Assembly: GCA_016744675.1 (NCBI GenBank)
Contig: JADGDX010000012.1
Coordinates: forward strand, 1-51,218
Direction of reading: 5' to 3'
Origin: Desulfuromusa sp.
Lineage (GTDB): Bacteria; Desulfobacterota; Desulfuromonadia; Desulfuromonadales; Geopsychrobacteraceae
DNA: 51,218 nt
Part shown: positions 34,235 to 43,073 of the stretch, piece by piece
Numbering within the stretch: position 1 is the first letter of the stretch
Layout: each line of letters opens with the position of its first letter
Notes under the pieces: model-generated
The model's input: the letters and a program-made list of their open reading frames with translations, nothing else
Told to the model about the DNA's origin: nothing
The model's database searches: none
Made by a program: the position numbers and the translations under genes

Positions 34235-36667
34235 ATGCACGATAATTTTGAAGACCACGATGAATCAATCGAGTACGAGATAGAAGTTGAAACCGATACA
34301 GATGTCCATGCCATTCCTGATGAGGGCCTAGTTTTAGCTCGCGACATGTTACCATCACGACTGCCAATCATCCCCTTGCGCCCACGGCCAGCATTTCCCG
34401 GGGTTATTATCCCATTGACTGTCAATGGAAAGGATCGCGTTAAAACCATTAAGCAGGCAATGGAAACCGATTCACAAGCAATCGGGCTGGTCATGGTTCA
34501 GGAACTTGACGACAAGGATTCAACCAGCAACTTGCAGAGAGTTGGCGTTGCAGCAAAAATTCTTAAACTCATCCACACGGAAGATGACAGTGCCCATGTT
34601 CTGGTCAACAGCCTCGAGCGTTTCAGTATTGATGATGTCCTAGAAATTGATGACATTATTTACACAGATGTCACCTATTTCCTGAGCACCGTATACAGTG
34701 AAAACCCAGAACTGAGAGCCTATTCAATGGCCATCATCTCAACTCTGAAAGAATTGGTTCAGATCAACCCTCTCTACTCGGAAGAAATTAAACTTTTTCT
34801 TGGCCGAACCAGCATGGACGATCCAGCTCGTTTAACAGACTTTGCTGCAAACCTGACCAATGCAGATGGTTTTGAGCTACAAGAAGTCCTTGAAACATTT
34901 GATATTCATCGGCGCATAGATAAAGTTCTCGTACTTCTAAAAAAAGAGCTCGAAGTCTCCCGCTTACAAAATAAAATTTCCCAGCAGATTGAAGAAAAAA
35001 TCTCAGCGCAACAGCGTGATTTTTTCCTCAGGGAACAGTTTAAAGCGATTAAAAAAGAGCTTGGCTTGGAAAAAGAGGGGAAAGTATCGGAGATTGAAAA
35101 ATTTCAGAAACGTTTAAAAAAACTGACCCTCAATGATGAAGCACAAAAAGCGGTCGATGAAGAAATAGAGAAACTCCAACTGATTGAGCCCTCTTCACCG
35201 GAATACAACGTCAGTCGTAATTATCTTGACTGGCTCACGATCCTCCCATGGGGGAAAAACAGCAAGGATGCTTACGATATCAAACGGGCAAAGCGTGTTC
35301 TTGATCGTGATCATTATGGTCTGGAGGATGTTAAAGAACGAATTCTTGAATTTATCGCCGTCGGAAAAATGAAAGGGGACATTTCAGGATCAATTCTCTG
35401 TCTTGTCGGCCCCCCCGGTGTCGGTAAAACTTCAGTGGGAAAAAGTATTGCTGATGCACTCAAAAGAAAATTCTACCGTTTTTCAGTCGGTGGTATGCGT
35501 GATGAAGCTGAAATCAAAGGACACCGACGAACCTACATCGGCGCGATGCCAGGCAAAGCAATCCAGGCAATGAAAAGTGCCGGGACAGCAAACCCGGTTC
35601 TAATGTTGGATGAAATTGATAAAATCGGGGCCTCTTTTCAAGGTGATCCCGCTTCAGCATTATTGGAAGTTCTCGATCCAGAGCAAAATGACACCTTTCG
35701 TGATCATTATCTAGACGTCCCTTTTGACCTCTCAAATGTTATGTTTATCACTACCGCAAACCAGATCGACACGATCCCAGCTCCCCTACTTGATCGTATG
35801 GAAGTTATCCGCCTTTCGGGCTACATCCTTGAAGAAAAGTTGGAAATTGCCCGCCGCTACCTCATCCCTAAAGCGCTCACAAGCCACGGCATGGACAAAA
35901 CCCAAGTCAGTATCAATAAAGCAGCAGTTGCTGCCATCGTTGACCGCTATGCACGGGAATCGGGAGTTCGCGGACTAGAAAATAAAATCAAAAAAATTAT
36001 GCGCAAAGCGGCAATGGAATTTGCCGAAGGGCGTGAAGAGAAAGTCAAAGTCACCAAACATGACATTGAACACTATCTCGGAAAACCAGTCTTTGCTGAA
36101 GAAGAGTTGATCAAGGACTCCCCGGGGGTCGTCACTGGTCTTGCCTGGACTCGCATGGGTGGGGCAACGCTACAAATTGAAGCAACAACAATGAAAAGCA
36201 AAACCAAAGGCTTCAAACAAACCGGGCAACTTGGAAAAGTTATGGTCGAAAGCTCTGAAATTGCCTATTCCTACGTGATGGGACATCTCGATCAACACAA
36301 CATTCCTGAGGATTATTTCGATACCCACTTTATCCACCTCCACGTTCCAGCCGGAGCGACACCCAAAGATGGGCCTTCAGCAGGCGTCACAATGACAACA
36401 GCCTTACTGTCGATGATTATGGAAAAACCGGTTCGAAAAAAACTGGGGATGACCGGTGAGCTGTCACTGACGGGGAGTGTTCTTCCGATTGGTGGCGTTA
36501 AGGAAAAAACCATCGCAGCTCGCCGAGCTGGCTTAAAAACTTTGATTTTCCCCTATGAGAATAAAAAAGATTACGAAGATCTGGCCGATTATCTACGCGA
36601 AGGGATTGAAATCCATTTCGTGAAAGAATATCCAGAAGTCTTCAAAATTGCCTTTGGAGATCAATAA
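34235..36667 (+). CDS. lon: ATP-dependent protease Lon
   Basis: Cytosolic AAA+ serine protease that degrades misfolded and regulatory proteins; 810 residues. The LonN domain begins near residue 45 (LPIIPLRPRPAFPGVIIPL) after an acidic N-terminal extension rich in Asp/Glu. Walker A is GPPGVGKTS and Walker B is PVLMLDEIDK. The proteolytic dyad is S715 (KDGPSAGVTM) and K758 (GGVKEK). GGAG lies about 8 nt before the ATG. It is divergent from polA. Confidence 0.97.
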   Translation: MHDNFEDHDESIEYEIEVETDTDVHAIPDEGLVLARDMLPSRLPIIPLRPRPAFPGVIIPLTVNGKDRVKTIKQAMETDSQAIGLVMVQELDDKDSTSNLQRVGVAAKILKLIHTEDDSAHVLVNSLERFSIDDVLEIDDIIYTDVTYFLSTVYSENPELRAYSMAIISTLKELVQINPLYSEEIKLFLGRTSMDDPARLTDFAANLTNADGFELQEVLETFDIHRRIDKVLVLLKKELEVSRLQNKISQQIEEKISAQQRDFFLREQFKAIKKELGLEKEGKVSEIEKFQKRLKKLTLNDEAQKAVDEEIEKLQLIEPSSPEYNVSRNYLDWLTILPWGKNSKDAYDIKRAKRVLDRDHYGLEDVKERILEFIAVGKMKGDISGSILCLVGPPGVGKTSVGKSIADALKRKFYRFSVGGMRDEAEIKGHRRTYIGAMPGKAIQAMKSAGTANPVLMLDEIDKIGASFQGDPASALLEVLDPEQNDTFRDHYLDVPFDLSNVMFITTANQIDTIPAPLLDRMEVIRLSGYILEEKLEIARRYLIPKALTSHGMDKTQVSINKAAVAAIVDRYARESGVRGLENKIKKIMRKAAMEFAEGREEKVKVTKHDIEHYLGKPVFAEEELIKDSPGVVTGLAWTRMGGATLQIEATTMKSKTKGFKQTGQLGKVMVESSEIAYSYVMGHLDQHNIPEDYFDTHFIHLHVPAGATPKDGPSAGVTMTTALLSMIMEKPVRKKLGMTGELSLTGSVLPIGGVKEKTIAARRAGLKTLIFPYENKKDYEDLADYLREGIEIHFVKEYPEVFKIAFGDQ

Positions 36668-36736
36668 ACATCGAATCAACTTTTTACAACACCTCGACAT
36701 CTAAGTTTGGTATTTACTGCATAACAGGAGTAACAC

Positions 36737-36964
36737 ATGACCACCGATGAAATTAAATCTGCCCTTCTTGGGCTGTCAGTTGAGGACAAAAAAACCTTTA
36801 TCATCGAAACCCTGCCGGTACTGGCAAAAGATGTTATTAAGGAGCCTGGCTTTATGATGCAGCTCTTCCCAGTTCTCCTCGGAATCCTTAAAGAAAGCGG
36901 CATGGATTTGCAACAACTTCTGCAATTTGCAACAATGATGAACGAACAACAGAAGCAAGATTAA
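36737..36964 (+). CDS. Small helical hypothetical protein (75 aa) between lon and trpS
   Basis: I do not recognise this family. It is a short, probably all-helical protein beginning MTTDEIKSALLGLSVEDKKT, Met- and Leu-rich in the second half (GFMMQLFPVLLGILKES, LLQFATMMNEQQ). The central stretch is hydrophobic enough to be a short amphipathic or membrane-touching helix. A good AGGAG site precedes the ATG. It lies 69 bp after lon and 35 bp before trpS on the same strand, so it may be cotranscribed with either. Confidence 0.75.
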   Translation: MTTDEIKSALLGLSVEDKKTFIIETLPVLAKDVIKEPGFMMQLFPVLLGILKESGMDLQQLLQFATMMNEQQKQD

Positions 36965-36999
36965 ACCTTACCGACAACAAAAAACTGGAGTTTTAGATA

Positions 37000-37965
37000 A
37001 TGCGAGTTTTATCAGGTATTCAACCATCGGGTTCCCTCCACTTGGGGAATTTTTTTGGTATGATGCAGAAAATGATCAATTACCAGGAGCAAGAAGATCT
37101 GTTCTGCTTCATTGCCAACTACCATGCCATGACCAGCCTTTCGGATGGGAAACAGCTGGCTAAAGGAACCCTAGAAGCAGCAGCTAATTTCCTCGCATTA
37201 GGACTTGATCCAAAGAAGAGCACCTTCTGGGTTCAGTCCGACATCCCAGAAGTTCAAGAGCTGACCTGGATTCTCTCCAACTTCACCCCAATGGGACTTC
37301 TGGAACGTTGTCACAGCTACAAAGATAAAGTTGCCCAAGGAATCAAACCAAACCATGGTCTGTTTGCCTATCCGGTCCTCATGACAGCAGATATCCTCCT
37401 ATTTCAAAGTGATCGTGTCCCCGTAGGCAAAGATCAGAAACAGCACCTTGAGGTCGCTCGCGATATTGCCATTAAATACAACAATGAGCATGGAGATGTC
37501 TTCACTGTCCCGGAACCGGAGATCGATGATGATGTCGCCACTGTTCCTGGGTTGGACGGTCGTAAAATGAGCAAGAGCTACGGCAACACAATAGACCTAT
37601 TTCTCGAAGAAAAGGCTCTGCGTAAACAGATCATGAGGATCGTCACAGATCCGACCCCCATCGAAGAAGCAAAAAATCCTGACAACTGTAATATCTTTCA
37701 GATTTATAGATTGTTTTTGAATAAACAGGAAATTGAAGATCTACGCCAACGCTATTTGACTCCAGGGCTGCGTTATGGAGATGTTAAGCAAGAATTATTT
37801 GAAACCGCCCGTGATTTCTTTGCCCCATATACCGAGAAACGCAAAGACATTCTGGCCGATCCCGAAGGGTTAAGAAAGATACTGGAAGCCGGAGCCGAAA
37901 AAGCACGCTATGCTGCCAGCAAAACCTTACGTAAAGTTCGCAAAAAAGGTGGGCTAATTTACTAA
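37000..37965 (+). CDS. trpS: Tryptophanyl-tRNA synthetase
   Basis: Class I aminoacyl-tRNA synthetase charging tRNA-Trp; 321 residues. The HIGH-type motif appears as GSLHLGNFFG near residue 11-20, and KMSKS is intact in GLDGRKMSKSYGN near residue 190. ANYHAMTSLSDG and HLEVARDIA are family signatures. A ribosome site (ACTGGAG) precedes the ATG. It is followed by an inverted repeat and a small gene on the opposite strand. Confidence 0.97.
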   Translation: MRVLSGIQPSGSLHLGNFFGMMQKMINYQEQEDLFCFIANYHAMTSLSDGKQLAKGTLEAAANFLALGLDPKKSTFWVQSDIPEVQELTWILSNFTPMGLLERCHSYKDKVAQGIKPNHGLFAYPVLMTADILLFQSDRVPVGKDQKQHLEVARDIAIKYNNEHGDVFTVPEPEIDDDVATVPGLDGRKMSKSYGNTIDLFLEEKALRKQIMRIVTDPTPIEEAKNPDNCNIFQIYRLFLNKQEIEDLRQRYLTPGLRYGDVKQELFETARDFFAPYTEKRKDILADPEGLRKILEAGAEKARYAASKTLRKVRKKGGLIY

Positions 37966-37989
37966 AAAAGAGGCCAATCGAGAATTATA

Positions 37990-38024
37990 TTCAGGGGGTA
38001 TGTTCTTCTCAGCCCCCCCCTGAA
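37990..38024. other. Inverted repeat between trpS and a convergent small gene
   Basis: TTCAGGGGG (37990-37998) pairs perfectly with CCCCCTGAA (38016-38024) around a 17-nt loop. No T run follows on either strand. It may aid termination between the two convergent genes. Confidence 0.45.
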
Positions 38025-38048
38025 TGTGAATTGCGCAGAGCGTATTCT

Positions 38049-38225
38049 TCACTCTTCTTCCTCACGGGTAAAAGTCACAAATGCCATACCTGGTCGACGG
38101 CTCGCTTCACGCATGGCAAAATGGATCCCCTCCAGTTGCCAACCCTCTTGGGTCCAGGTATTGAGAATTTTTTCTAGACTAAGGTCATCAACCTGGCTGG
38201 TTTCAATAACTTTATAGATCAGCAT
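38049..38225 (-). CDS. DUF4177-like small protein (58 aa)
   Basis: Short gene, easily missed because it encodes only 58 residues. It begins MLIYKVIETSQVDDLSLEKI and contains LNTWTQEGWQLEGIHFA, then a final beta strand GMAFVTFTREEEE. This matches the DUF4177 pattern (a Y-K-V strand, then 'L-N-x-x-x-x-E-G-W-x-L'), a family of unknown function. GGAG lies 10 nt upstream of the ATG. It is divergent from the DUF2835-type gene, with 42 bp between the start codons. Confidence 0.8.
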   Translation of the reverse strand: MLIYKVIETSQVDDLSLEKILNTWTQEGWQLEGIHFAMREASRRPGMAFVTFTREEEE

Positions 38226-38267
38226 TTGAATCTATCTCCGGTTTCTGTGGATTTCTAAATTAACGTA

Positions 38268-38501
38268 ATGAATGCGACCGCAAAAAAGAAATATTATTTC
38301 CGCCTCCAAATCAGCCAGCAGCAATACCTACAGTATTATCAAGGAACCGCCAATGCTGTTCAGGTCATTTCTGAATCCGGCCAGAAAATCCAATTTCCTG
38401 CCATCCGCTTACGTTCTTTTCTGACCCATCAAGGCATCCATGGGCGCTTCTGCCTGACCCTTGATGGTCAGAATCGCTTTATTAATTTACAGAGGCTTTA
38501 G
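38268..38501 (+). CDS. DUF2835-family small protein (77 aa)
   Basis: Protein of 77 residues with the hallmarks of DUF2835: YYFRLQISQQQYLQYYQGTA, then QFPAIRLRSFLTHQGIHGRF and a C-terminal strand ending NLQRL. The family is a small, probably beta-rich domain of unknown function. No strong ribosome site is visible. Its 3' end overlaps the 3' end of the convergent protease gene by 20 bp. Confidence 0.82.
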   Translation: MNATAKKKYYFRLQISQQQYLQYYQGTANAVQVISESGQKIQFPAIRLRSFLTHQGIHGRFCLTLDGQNRFINLQRL

Positions 38502-39747
38502 ATTCGGTTCGGGCCTTACCCTTCTCCAGCCATAACACCCGCTCAACCAAAGGAGGATGAGAATAATAGACGGCTACGTACAAAGGGTGAGGAAATAAGT
38601 TGCTCAAATTTTCACGGGCCAACTTCACTAACCCCGAAGCTAGTTCGTGCCCACTACCAACCATATTGATCGCAAATTGATCAGCCTGACGCTCATGTCG
38701 GCGTGACCACCAACTGCTCAGAGGTGTCCATAAAAAGCTCAACAAAGAGCCCAACCATCCCAGCACAAGAACCTGACCAGCAAAAGAGAGTTGTTCCAGA
38801 CCAAACCATCCAGGCAAAAGTTGCCCCTTCAGCACAATAAAAGCGAACCAACAACTGAATAAAGCTATTATTTGGCTCTTTATCAATTGCTGCCGCAAAT
38901 GTCCACAACGCCAATGCCCCAATTCGTGGGCTAAAACAGCCAGAAGTTCTTTGTTGTCCAACTGTTCCATCAGAGTATCAAAAAGAACAACCCGCTTAAC
39001 TTTCCCGATACCGGTAAAATAGGCATTACTATGACCACTGCGCCGCGAGGCATCGACCTGCAAAACCTTACCAGCATGCGCCCCGGCCTTGGTCAGTAAG
39101 TCACGGACATCAGATTCCAGATCAGCCTTTGCTAACGGGGTAAACTTAAAAAACAACGGCTCGATCAGATAGGGAGAGAAAAAGAGTAAAAATATTGAGA
39201 GAACGAGCCAAAAGCCCCAGACCCACAGCCACCAACTCTGCGGTGCCCATTGAACCAACCACAGAGCTCCGCCAGCCAACAACAGAAACAGAACTGAACC
39301 TACCAGAAGAGATTTCACCAGATCGGCGCACCAAAGCTTGAAGCTCATCCGGTTAAAGCCGAAACGTTCCTCCAAAATAAAGTTTTTGTAGAGAGAAAAA
39401 GGGATGCCAACCAGTAACTGAACCAAAGCAAGCACGCCAAAAAACAGCAGCCCACCGAGGACAAAATTATCAGAATACCCCGCAACTATATGATCGTACC
39501 AGGGAAGGAGTCCTCCAAACAGAAAAACCAGAGTCAACAGCACACCAACAATGTCCTCAATAAAACCAACACGATCCCCCGCTAAAGCATAGGCATCACT
39601 GTGATCAAGTTGTTCTTCGTCAATCTGTCCTAAAAATGCGTCAGGTAGAGACTGTCGACCTTTCTGACGATGCCGGATATTGACCCAATCCAGCGTAAAA
39701 CGAATGGCAGTGACGAGAAGATATGCAAATAACAATAAGAGATTCAT
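38482..39747 (-). CDS. M48 (Ste24/CAAX prenyl protease 1-like) membrane metallopeptidase
   Basis: Integral-membrane zinc protease of 421 residues. About seven hydrophobic segments are visible, and the N-terminal half follows the Ste24 layout (EERFGFNRMSFKLW). The zinc motif is HELGH at 274-278, with the third ligand E352 in RRHERQADQFA. The segment SRRSGHSNAYFTGIGKVKRVVLFDTL is typical. Bacterial homologues probably act in membrane protein quality control rather than prenyl processing. Confidence 0.92.
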   Translation of the reverse strand: MNLLLLFAYLLVTAIRFTLDWVNIRHRQKGRQSLPDAFLGQIDEEQLDHSDAYALAGDRVGFIEDIVGVLLTLVFLFGGLLPWYDHIVAGYSDNFVLGGLLFFGVLALVQLLVGIPFSLYKNFILEERFGFNRMSFKLWCADLVKSLLVGSVLFLLLAGGALWLVQWAPQSWWLWVWGFWLVLSIFLLFFSPYLIEPLFFKFTPLAKADLESDVRDLLTKAGAHAGKVLQVDASRRSGHSNAYFTGIGKVKRVVLFDTLMEQLDNKELLAVLAHELGHWRCGHLRQQLIKSQIIALFSCWFAFIVLKGQLLPGWFGLEQLSFAGQVLVLGWLGSLLSFLWTPLSSWWSRRHERQADQFAINMVGSGHELASGLVKLARENLSNLFPHPLYVAVYYSHPPLVERVLWLEKGKARTESKASVN

Positions 39748-39874
39748 TTTTCCCCTTTAAACTCGATTTAACGGATAATTAATTGTCCCCACTAGACAGA
39801 TGAATCACTTAGCGGAAGGGTAAAAACAGGGGAACACGATCATCAAAAAAGAAGCCCCGTTGATTGCTTGCAGA

Positions 39875-40042
39875 TCAAGGTCCTGAATCGATATCGACCG
39901 GAGCACCAGTATTGCGGACCTTGACATCACAACCCTTATAAATTTCACTCAGGTATTCCTTAGCTGCAGTCTCATTGCCACTGCCCTGCATGGTCAGGAT
40001 GAAATCTTTATTCTTGATTTCAACGATGAATTTTCCGGTCAT
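39875..40042 (-). CDS. Small hypothetical protein (55 aa)
   Basis: I do not recognise this protein. It encodes MTGKFIVEIKNKDFILTMQG, then NETAAKEYLSEIYKGCDV and an acidic end VDIDSGP. Predicted beta-beta-alpha-beta content suggests a compact domain. AGGA lies 8 nt before the ATG. It is on the same strand as yceH, 61 bp downstream. The clear ribosome site and protein-like composition argue that it is real. Confidence 0.6.
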   Translation of the reverse strand: MTGKFIVEIKNKDFILTMQGSGNETAAKEYLSEIYKGCDVKVRNTGAPVDIDSGP

Positions 40043-40103
40043 TATCAGGTCCTTTCTTATTGTTAATGTCTGTCAAACAAGAAATTGCGACAGATCACCT
40101 CAG

Positions 40104-40751
40104 CTACTCGAACTGGCCACGGAACTGGCTAAATTGCTGTTGCAAACGGGACAATTCTTCCTTCAATTCAACAACTTCACTTTCCAACTGGGATAAACGG
40201 TCCTGCCGGCTGGCTCCACTCATGATGGGCTCTTCAGTCGCAGTCTCATCGAGAATCAATTCACCACTTAGCAGATGAGCATAGCGTGGTTCTTTGCGAC
40301 CGGCCTGACGTTCCAGTTGAATAACCAGGGGATCTTCCAGCTCTTGCAGGTCAATGAGTACGGCTTCAACCTCTTCAAGATCGGCAAAAGCACATAAGCG
40401 TTCGCTTCGTGTTCGTAACTCACCAAGTGTTTGCGGTCCACGTAACAACAACAGCGCCAACAACGCTTGCTCTTCTTCTGCCAACTTAAGCACTCCTGGA
40501 ACATTATGGCAATAACGTACCGCCCGGACACCTTCTGACGATTTATAGCTCAGCTGTTTGCGACGTAACTCTTCGAGCCCTTCGACAACATCATTTTCTT
40601 CTAAAGACATCACCGGATCACGGTTTGATTTCTGGTTGCAGGCATTGACCAGGGCATTAAGAGTGAGAGGATAGTATTCTGGCGTGGCCATCTCTTTTTC
40701 TATCAGACAACCCAACACACGGATCGCTTCAGGTGATAACTCCATCGACAT
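40104..40751 (-). CDS. yceH: YceH-family protein (DUF480)
   Basis: DUF480 protein of 215 residues with two winged-helix domains. It begins MSMELSPEAIRVLGCLIEKE and carries TPEYYPLTLNALVNACNQKSNRDPV, the family signature. The C-terminal roughly 40 residues form a coiled coil (LSQLESEVVELKEELSRLQQQ). Its function is unknown, and DNA binding is possible from the fold. AAGGAG precedes the ATG. It lies 144 bp downstream of the U32 gene. Confidence 0.9.
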   Translation of the reverse strand: MSMELSPEAIRVLGCLIEKEMATPEYYPLTLNALVNACNQKSNRDPVMSLEENDVVEGLEELRRKQLSYKSSEGVRAVRYCHNVPGVLKLAEEEQALLALLLLRGPQTLGELRTRSERLCAFADLEEVEAVLIDLQELEDPLVIQLERQAGRKEPRYAHLLSGELILDETATEEPIMSGASRQDRLSQLESEVVELKEELSRLQQQFSQFRGQFE

Positions 40752-40895
40752 TCAAGTCTCCTTGGTCAGTTAAATGATCTGCTATGATGCGTTGCGGGGA
40801 GTTGAAATACATATGGGAATTCCGGCTCTCAAGATTTTCTGGGAACAAGCGGATGACAGGCACCAACACCTTCCCCTTAACAGCAATGATTTCAT

Positions 40896-42122
40896 TTATT
40901 TTGTCACCCGTTCCAAGCGGAGGAGATCCCCATCTTCGGCCCAATCGGGCAGCGACAGTCGCAGTTGAGAATTTGGTTGCCCCGCGGGAAGGATCTCTCC
41001 CTTGAAATTTCTGATTTCATGAATGCTGATTTTTTCCTGGCGCATTTTTGGCCCAATTAATTCGACATCATCTCCCGGTAAAAAACGATTGCGCCCTTCA
41101 ACCCAGAGACCATTTTCATCCCGCCGAACAAAGCCAACAAAATCATGGGTGCGGATGTAATGGGTATCGGCCGAATGAATCTTTGCATCATCATGCCCAA
41201 ACAAGAACCCGGTATCGTAAGGACGATGGCTAACTTTTTCCAATTCTTCACGCCACAGAGGATCTATATCGGTCGGGTCGACACTGAGACGATCAAGCGC
41301 ATCGCGGTAAACCCTCGCTGTTGTCGCCAGATAATAGAGGCTCTTCATCCGCCCCTCCACCTTAAAGCTGTCGATCCCAGCCGCAAGCAACTCTGGCAGT
41401 TGCTCAACGAGGCAGAGGTCGCGACTGTTCATGATATAAGTTCCGTTATAATCCTCTTCAATAGCAAAGCTTTCTCCCGGCCGCGTCTCTTCAACCAGAT
41501 CGTAATTCCAGCGGCACGGCTGCGCACAATCACCACGGTTGGCACTACGTCCCAGTAATGCCGTAGAAAGAAGACAACGTCCAGAGTGAGCAACACACAT
41601 TGCACCATGGACAAAACATTCCAGTTCGATACTGGTTTGCGCAGCAAAACCACGAATATCATCCAAGGTTAATTCGCGGGCCAGATTGATGCGACTAGCA
41701 CCACAGCTACGCCAAAATTCGGCTGTTTGCGGATTACAACTGTTGCTTTGTGTTGAGATATGAATAGAACGTTGAGGATCTACTTTGCGGATCATTGCAA
41801 GAACACCAGGGTCTGCAACGATATAAGCGTCAAGATCGAGGGGTTTCAAATCTTCCAGTAAGCCCTCTAACTCTAAGAACTCTGCAGGCCGCAATGAAGC
41901 ATTGAGAGTCAAATAAAGAGCGACATTAGCATCCCGAGTTAATTGTCGCGCGACCCGTAATTGGCCGATATCGAAATTACCTGCATGTGCCCGAAGGCCA
42001 AAGTCGGCCGTCCCCAGATAAACCGCATCAGCACCAAAGCGAATCGCTGTTTTTAATTTTTGCATGTCCCCAGCCGGCAACAATAATTCTGGCGAAGATT
42101 TAATCGTTTCTTGTTTCATCAT
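40896..42122 (-). CDS. U32-family protein (TrhP/YegQ-like)
   Basis: Protein of 408 residues in the family once called collagenase-like peptidase U32. Signatures are LLLPAGDMQKLKTAIRFGADAVYLG, the FVHGAMCVAHSGRCLLS region and NRGDCAQPCRW, supplying the four conserved cysteines that in this family bind an Fe-S cluster. Family members of this short size (YegQ/TrhP, YrrN/O) make 5-hydroxyuridine in tRNA wobble positions from prephenate, so an RNA-hydroxylation role is more likely than proteolysis. AAGGA precedes the start. Confidence 0.88.
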   Translation of the reverse strand: MMKQETIKSSPELLLPAGDMQKLKTAIRFGADAVYLGTADFGLRAHAGNFDIGQLRVARQLTRDANVALYLTLNASLRPAEFLELEGLLEDLKPLDLDAYIVADPGVLAMIRKVDPQRSIHISTQSNSCNPQTAEFWRSCGASRINLARELTLDDIRGFAAQTSIELECFVHGAMCVAHSGRCLLSTALLGRSANRGDCAQPCRWNYDLVEETRPGESFAIEEDYNGTYIMNSRDLCLVEQLPELLAAGIDSFKVEGRMKSLYYLATTARVYRDALDRLSVDPTDIDPLWREELEKVSHRPYDTGFLFGHDDAKIHSADTHYIRTHDFVGFVRRDENGLWVEGRNRFLPGDDVELIGPKMRQEKISIHEIRNFKGEILPAGQPNSQLRLSLPDWAEDGDLLRLERVTK

Positions 42123-42251
42123 TCAATCCTTAAAAATAAATAGTCACAAACCATAGCATAGACAGCAATTCGGAAGCAGCCGAGGAAAATAATAAAACAC
42201 CTCCACCCCCCATTTTGTTATAATAACTCAAGTCTATCCAAAAGAACTGTG

Positions 42252-42947
42252 ATGCTTCTTGACCCCGATAATAAATATATAGAAACCATCAATTCACACG
42301 CCCCGTTAACTGGTGCCACAATCCTCGAAATCGGTTGTGGCGACGGAAGAATCACCGGTGATATGGCGAGTTATGCCACCAAGGTTGTAGCCACGGACTT
42401 AAATCCCAAAGCTCTAGAGCAGGCTAAAAAACTTATACCCGCAACAAACATTGATTTTGTATACACTCCAAACGGCATCCCAGATTTCCCTGCACAGACA
42501 TTTGATATTGTGGTCTACACTTTGTCACTGCACCACATTCCGAAGGACAAAATGCGCACCAATCTCCATCTTTCTGGAAACTTATTAAAGAAGGGTGGAA
42601 AAATTGTTGTGGTTGAGCCCGGGGATGGTGGTTCATTTTTAGAAGTTAAGAAACGTTTCGGTGCGGGCAGTGGCGATGAGAGCAAGGAGAAGCAAGCTGC
42701 TATGGTCGCAATGCAAACTTTGGATAACTGGATCATTAGCCCAACATACCATTTTAATGTCAGTTTTCTATTTCAGGATGAAGCGGATTTTTTCTCCAAT
42801 AAATTGCCAAACTATCAAGACTTGCCTACAAATAAAATTATCGATTTGAAAAACTTTCTGAAAAAGAATCGGACGCCGAAAGGAATTGTTTTAACATCGG
42901 GGCGTAGCCTGAACATTTTAACCCGGAAGATCTCTTCTAAAAAATGA
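42252..42947 (+). CDS. Class I SAM-dependent methyltransferase
   Basis: Small-molecule-type methyltransferase of 231 residues. Motif I is ILEIGCGDGRIT, the acidic ligand follows in VVATDLNPKAL, and post-motif elements are FDIVVYTLSLHHI and KKGGKIVVVEPG. The layout fits the Methyltransf_11/25 families; the substrate is unknown. The ATG at 42252 has only a weak purine-rich site, and an adjacent GTG at 42249 is equally possible. It appears to be a single-gene unit. Confidence 0.85.
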   Translation: MLLDPDNKYIETINSHAPLTGATILEIGCGDGRITGDMASYATKVVATDLNPKALEQAKKLIPATNIDFVYTPNGIPDFPAQTFDIVVYTLSLHHIPKDKMRTNLHLSGNLLKKGGKIVVVEPGDGGSFLEVKKRFGAGSGDESKEKQAAMVAMQTLDNWIISPTYHFNVSFLFQDEADFFSNKLPNYQDLPTNKIIDLKNFLKKNRTPKGIVLTSGRSLNILTRKISSKK

Positions 42948-42987
42948 CCTCCAAGGGGCTTTTTTGGAGTATTCTCATCTTTCCAGC

Positions 42988-43014
42988 TTGACAACTTGCT
43001 AAGAAGGCTATAAT
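42988..43014 (+). promoter_or_regulatory. Candidate promoter of the lipoprotein-LysM unit
   Basis: A consensus TTGACA (42988-42993) and a consensus TATAAT (43009-43014) are separated by 15 bp, shorter than the optimal 17. They lie about 60 bp before the ATG of the lipoprotein gene. Confidence 0.55.
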
Positions 43015-43073
43015 TTTTACAGATTAGTTTTTATTGTTTATTTGTGAAATTCTGCGTGGAGACACAGACGTTG

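Noticed and set aside
34066-34494. A 142-residue minus-strand frame covering the start of lon and the polA-lon gap
   Set aside because: Composition is typical of the antisense of lon, and it would cover both promoters. No family is recognisable.
42219-42224. A TATAAT box upstream of the methyltransferase gene
   Set aside because: No recognisable -35 element at a suitable distance in the AC-rich flank.
42949-42969. A hairpin after the methyltransferase gene (CTCCAA/TTGGAG)
   Set aside because: Only a 6-bp stem with the T run inside the loop rather than after the stem, so not a convincing terminator.
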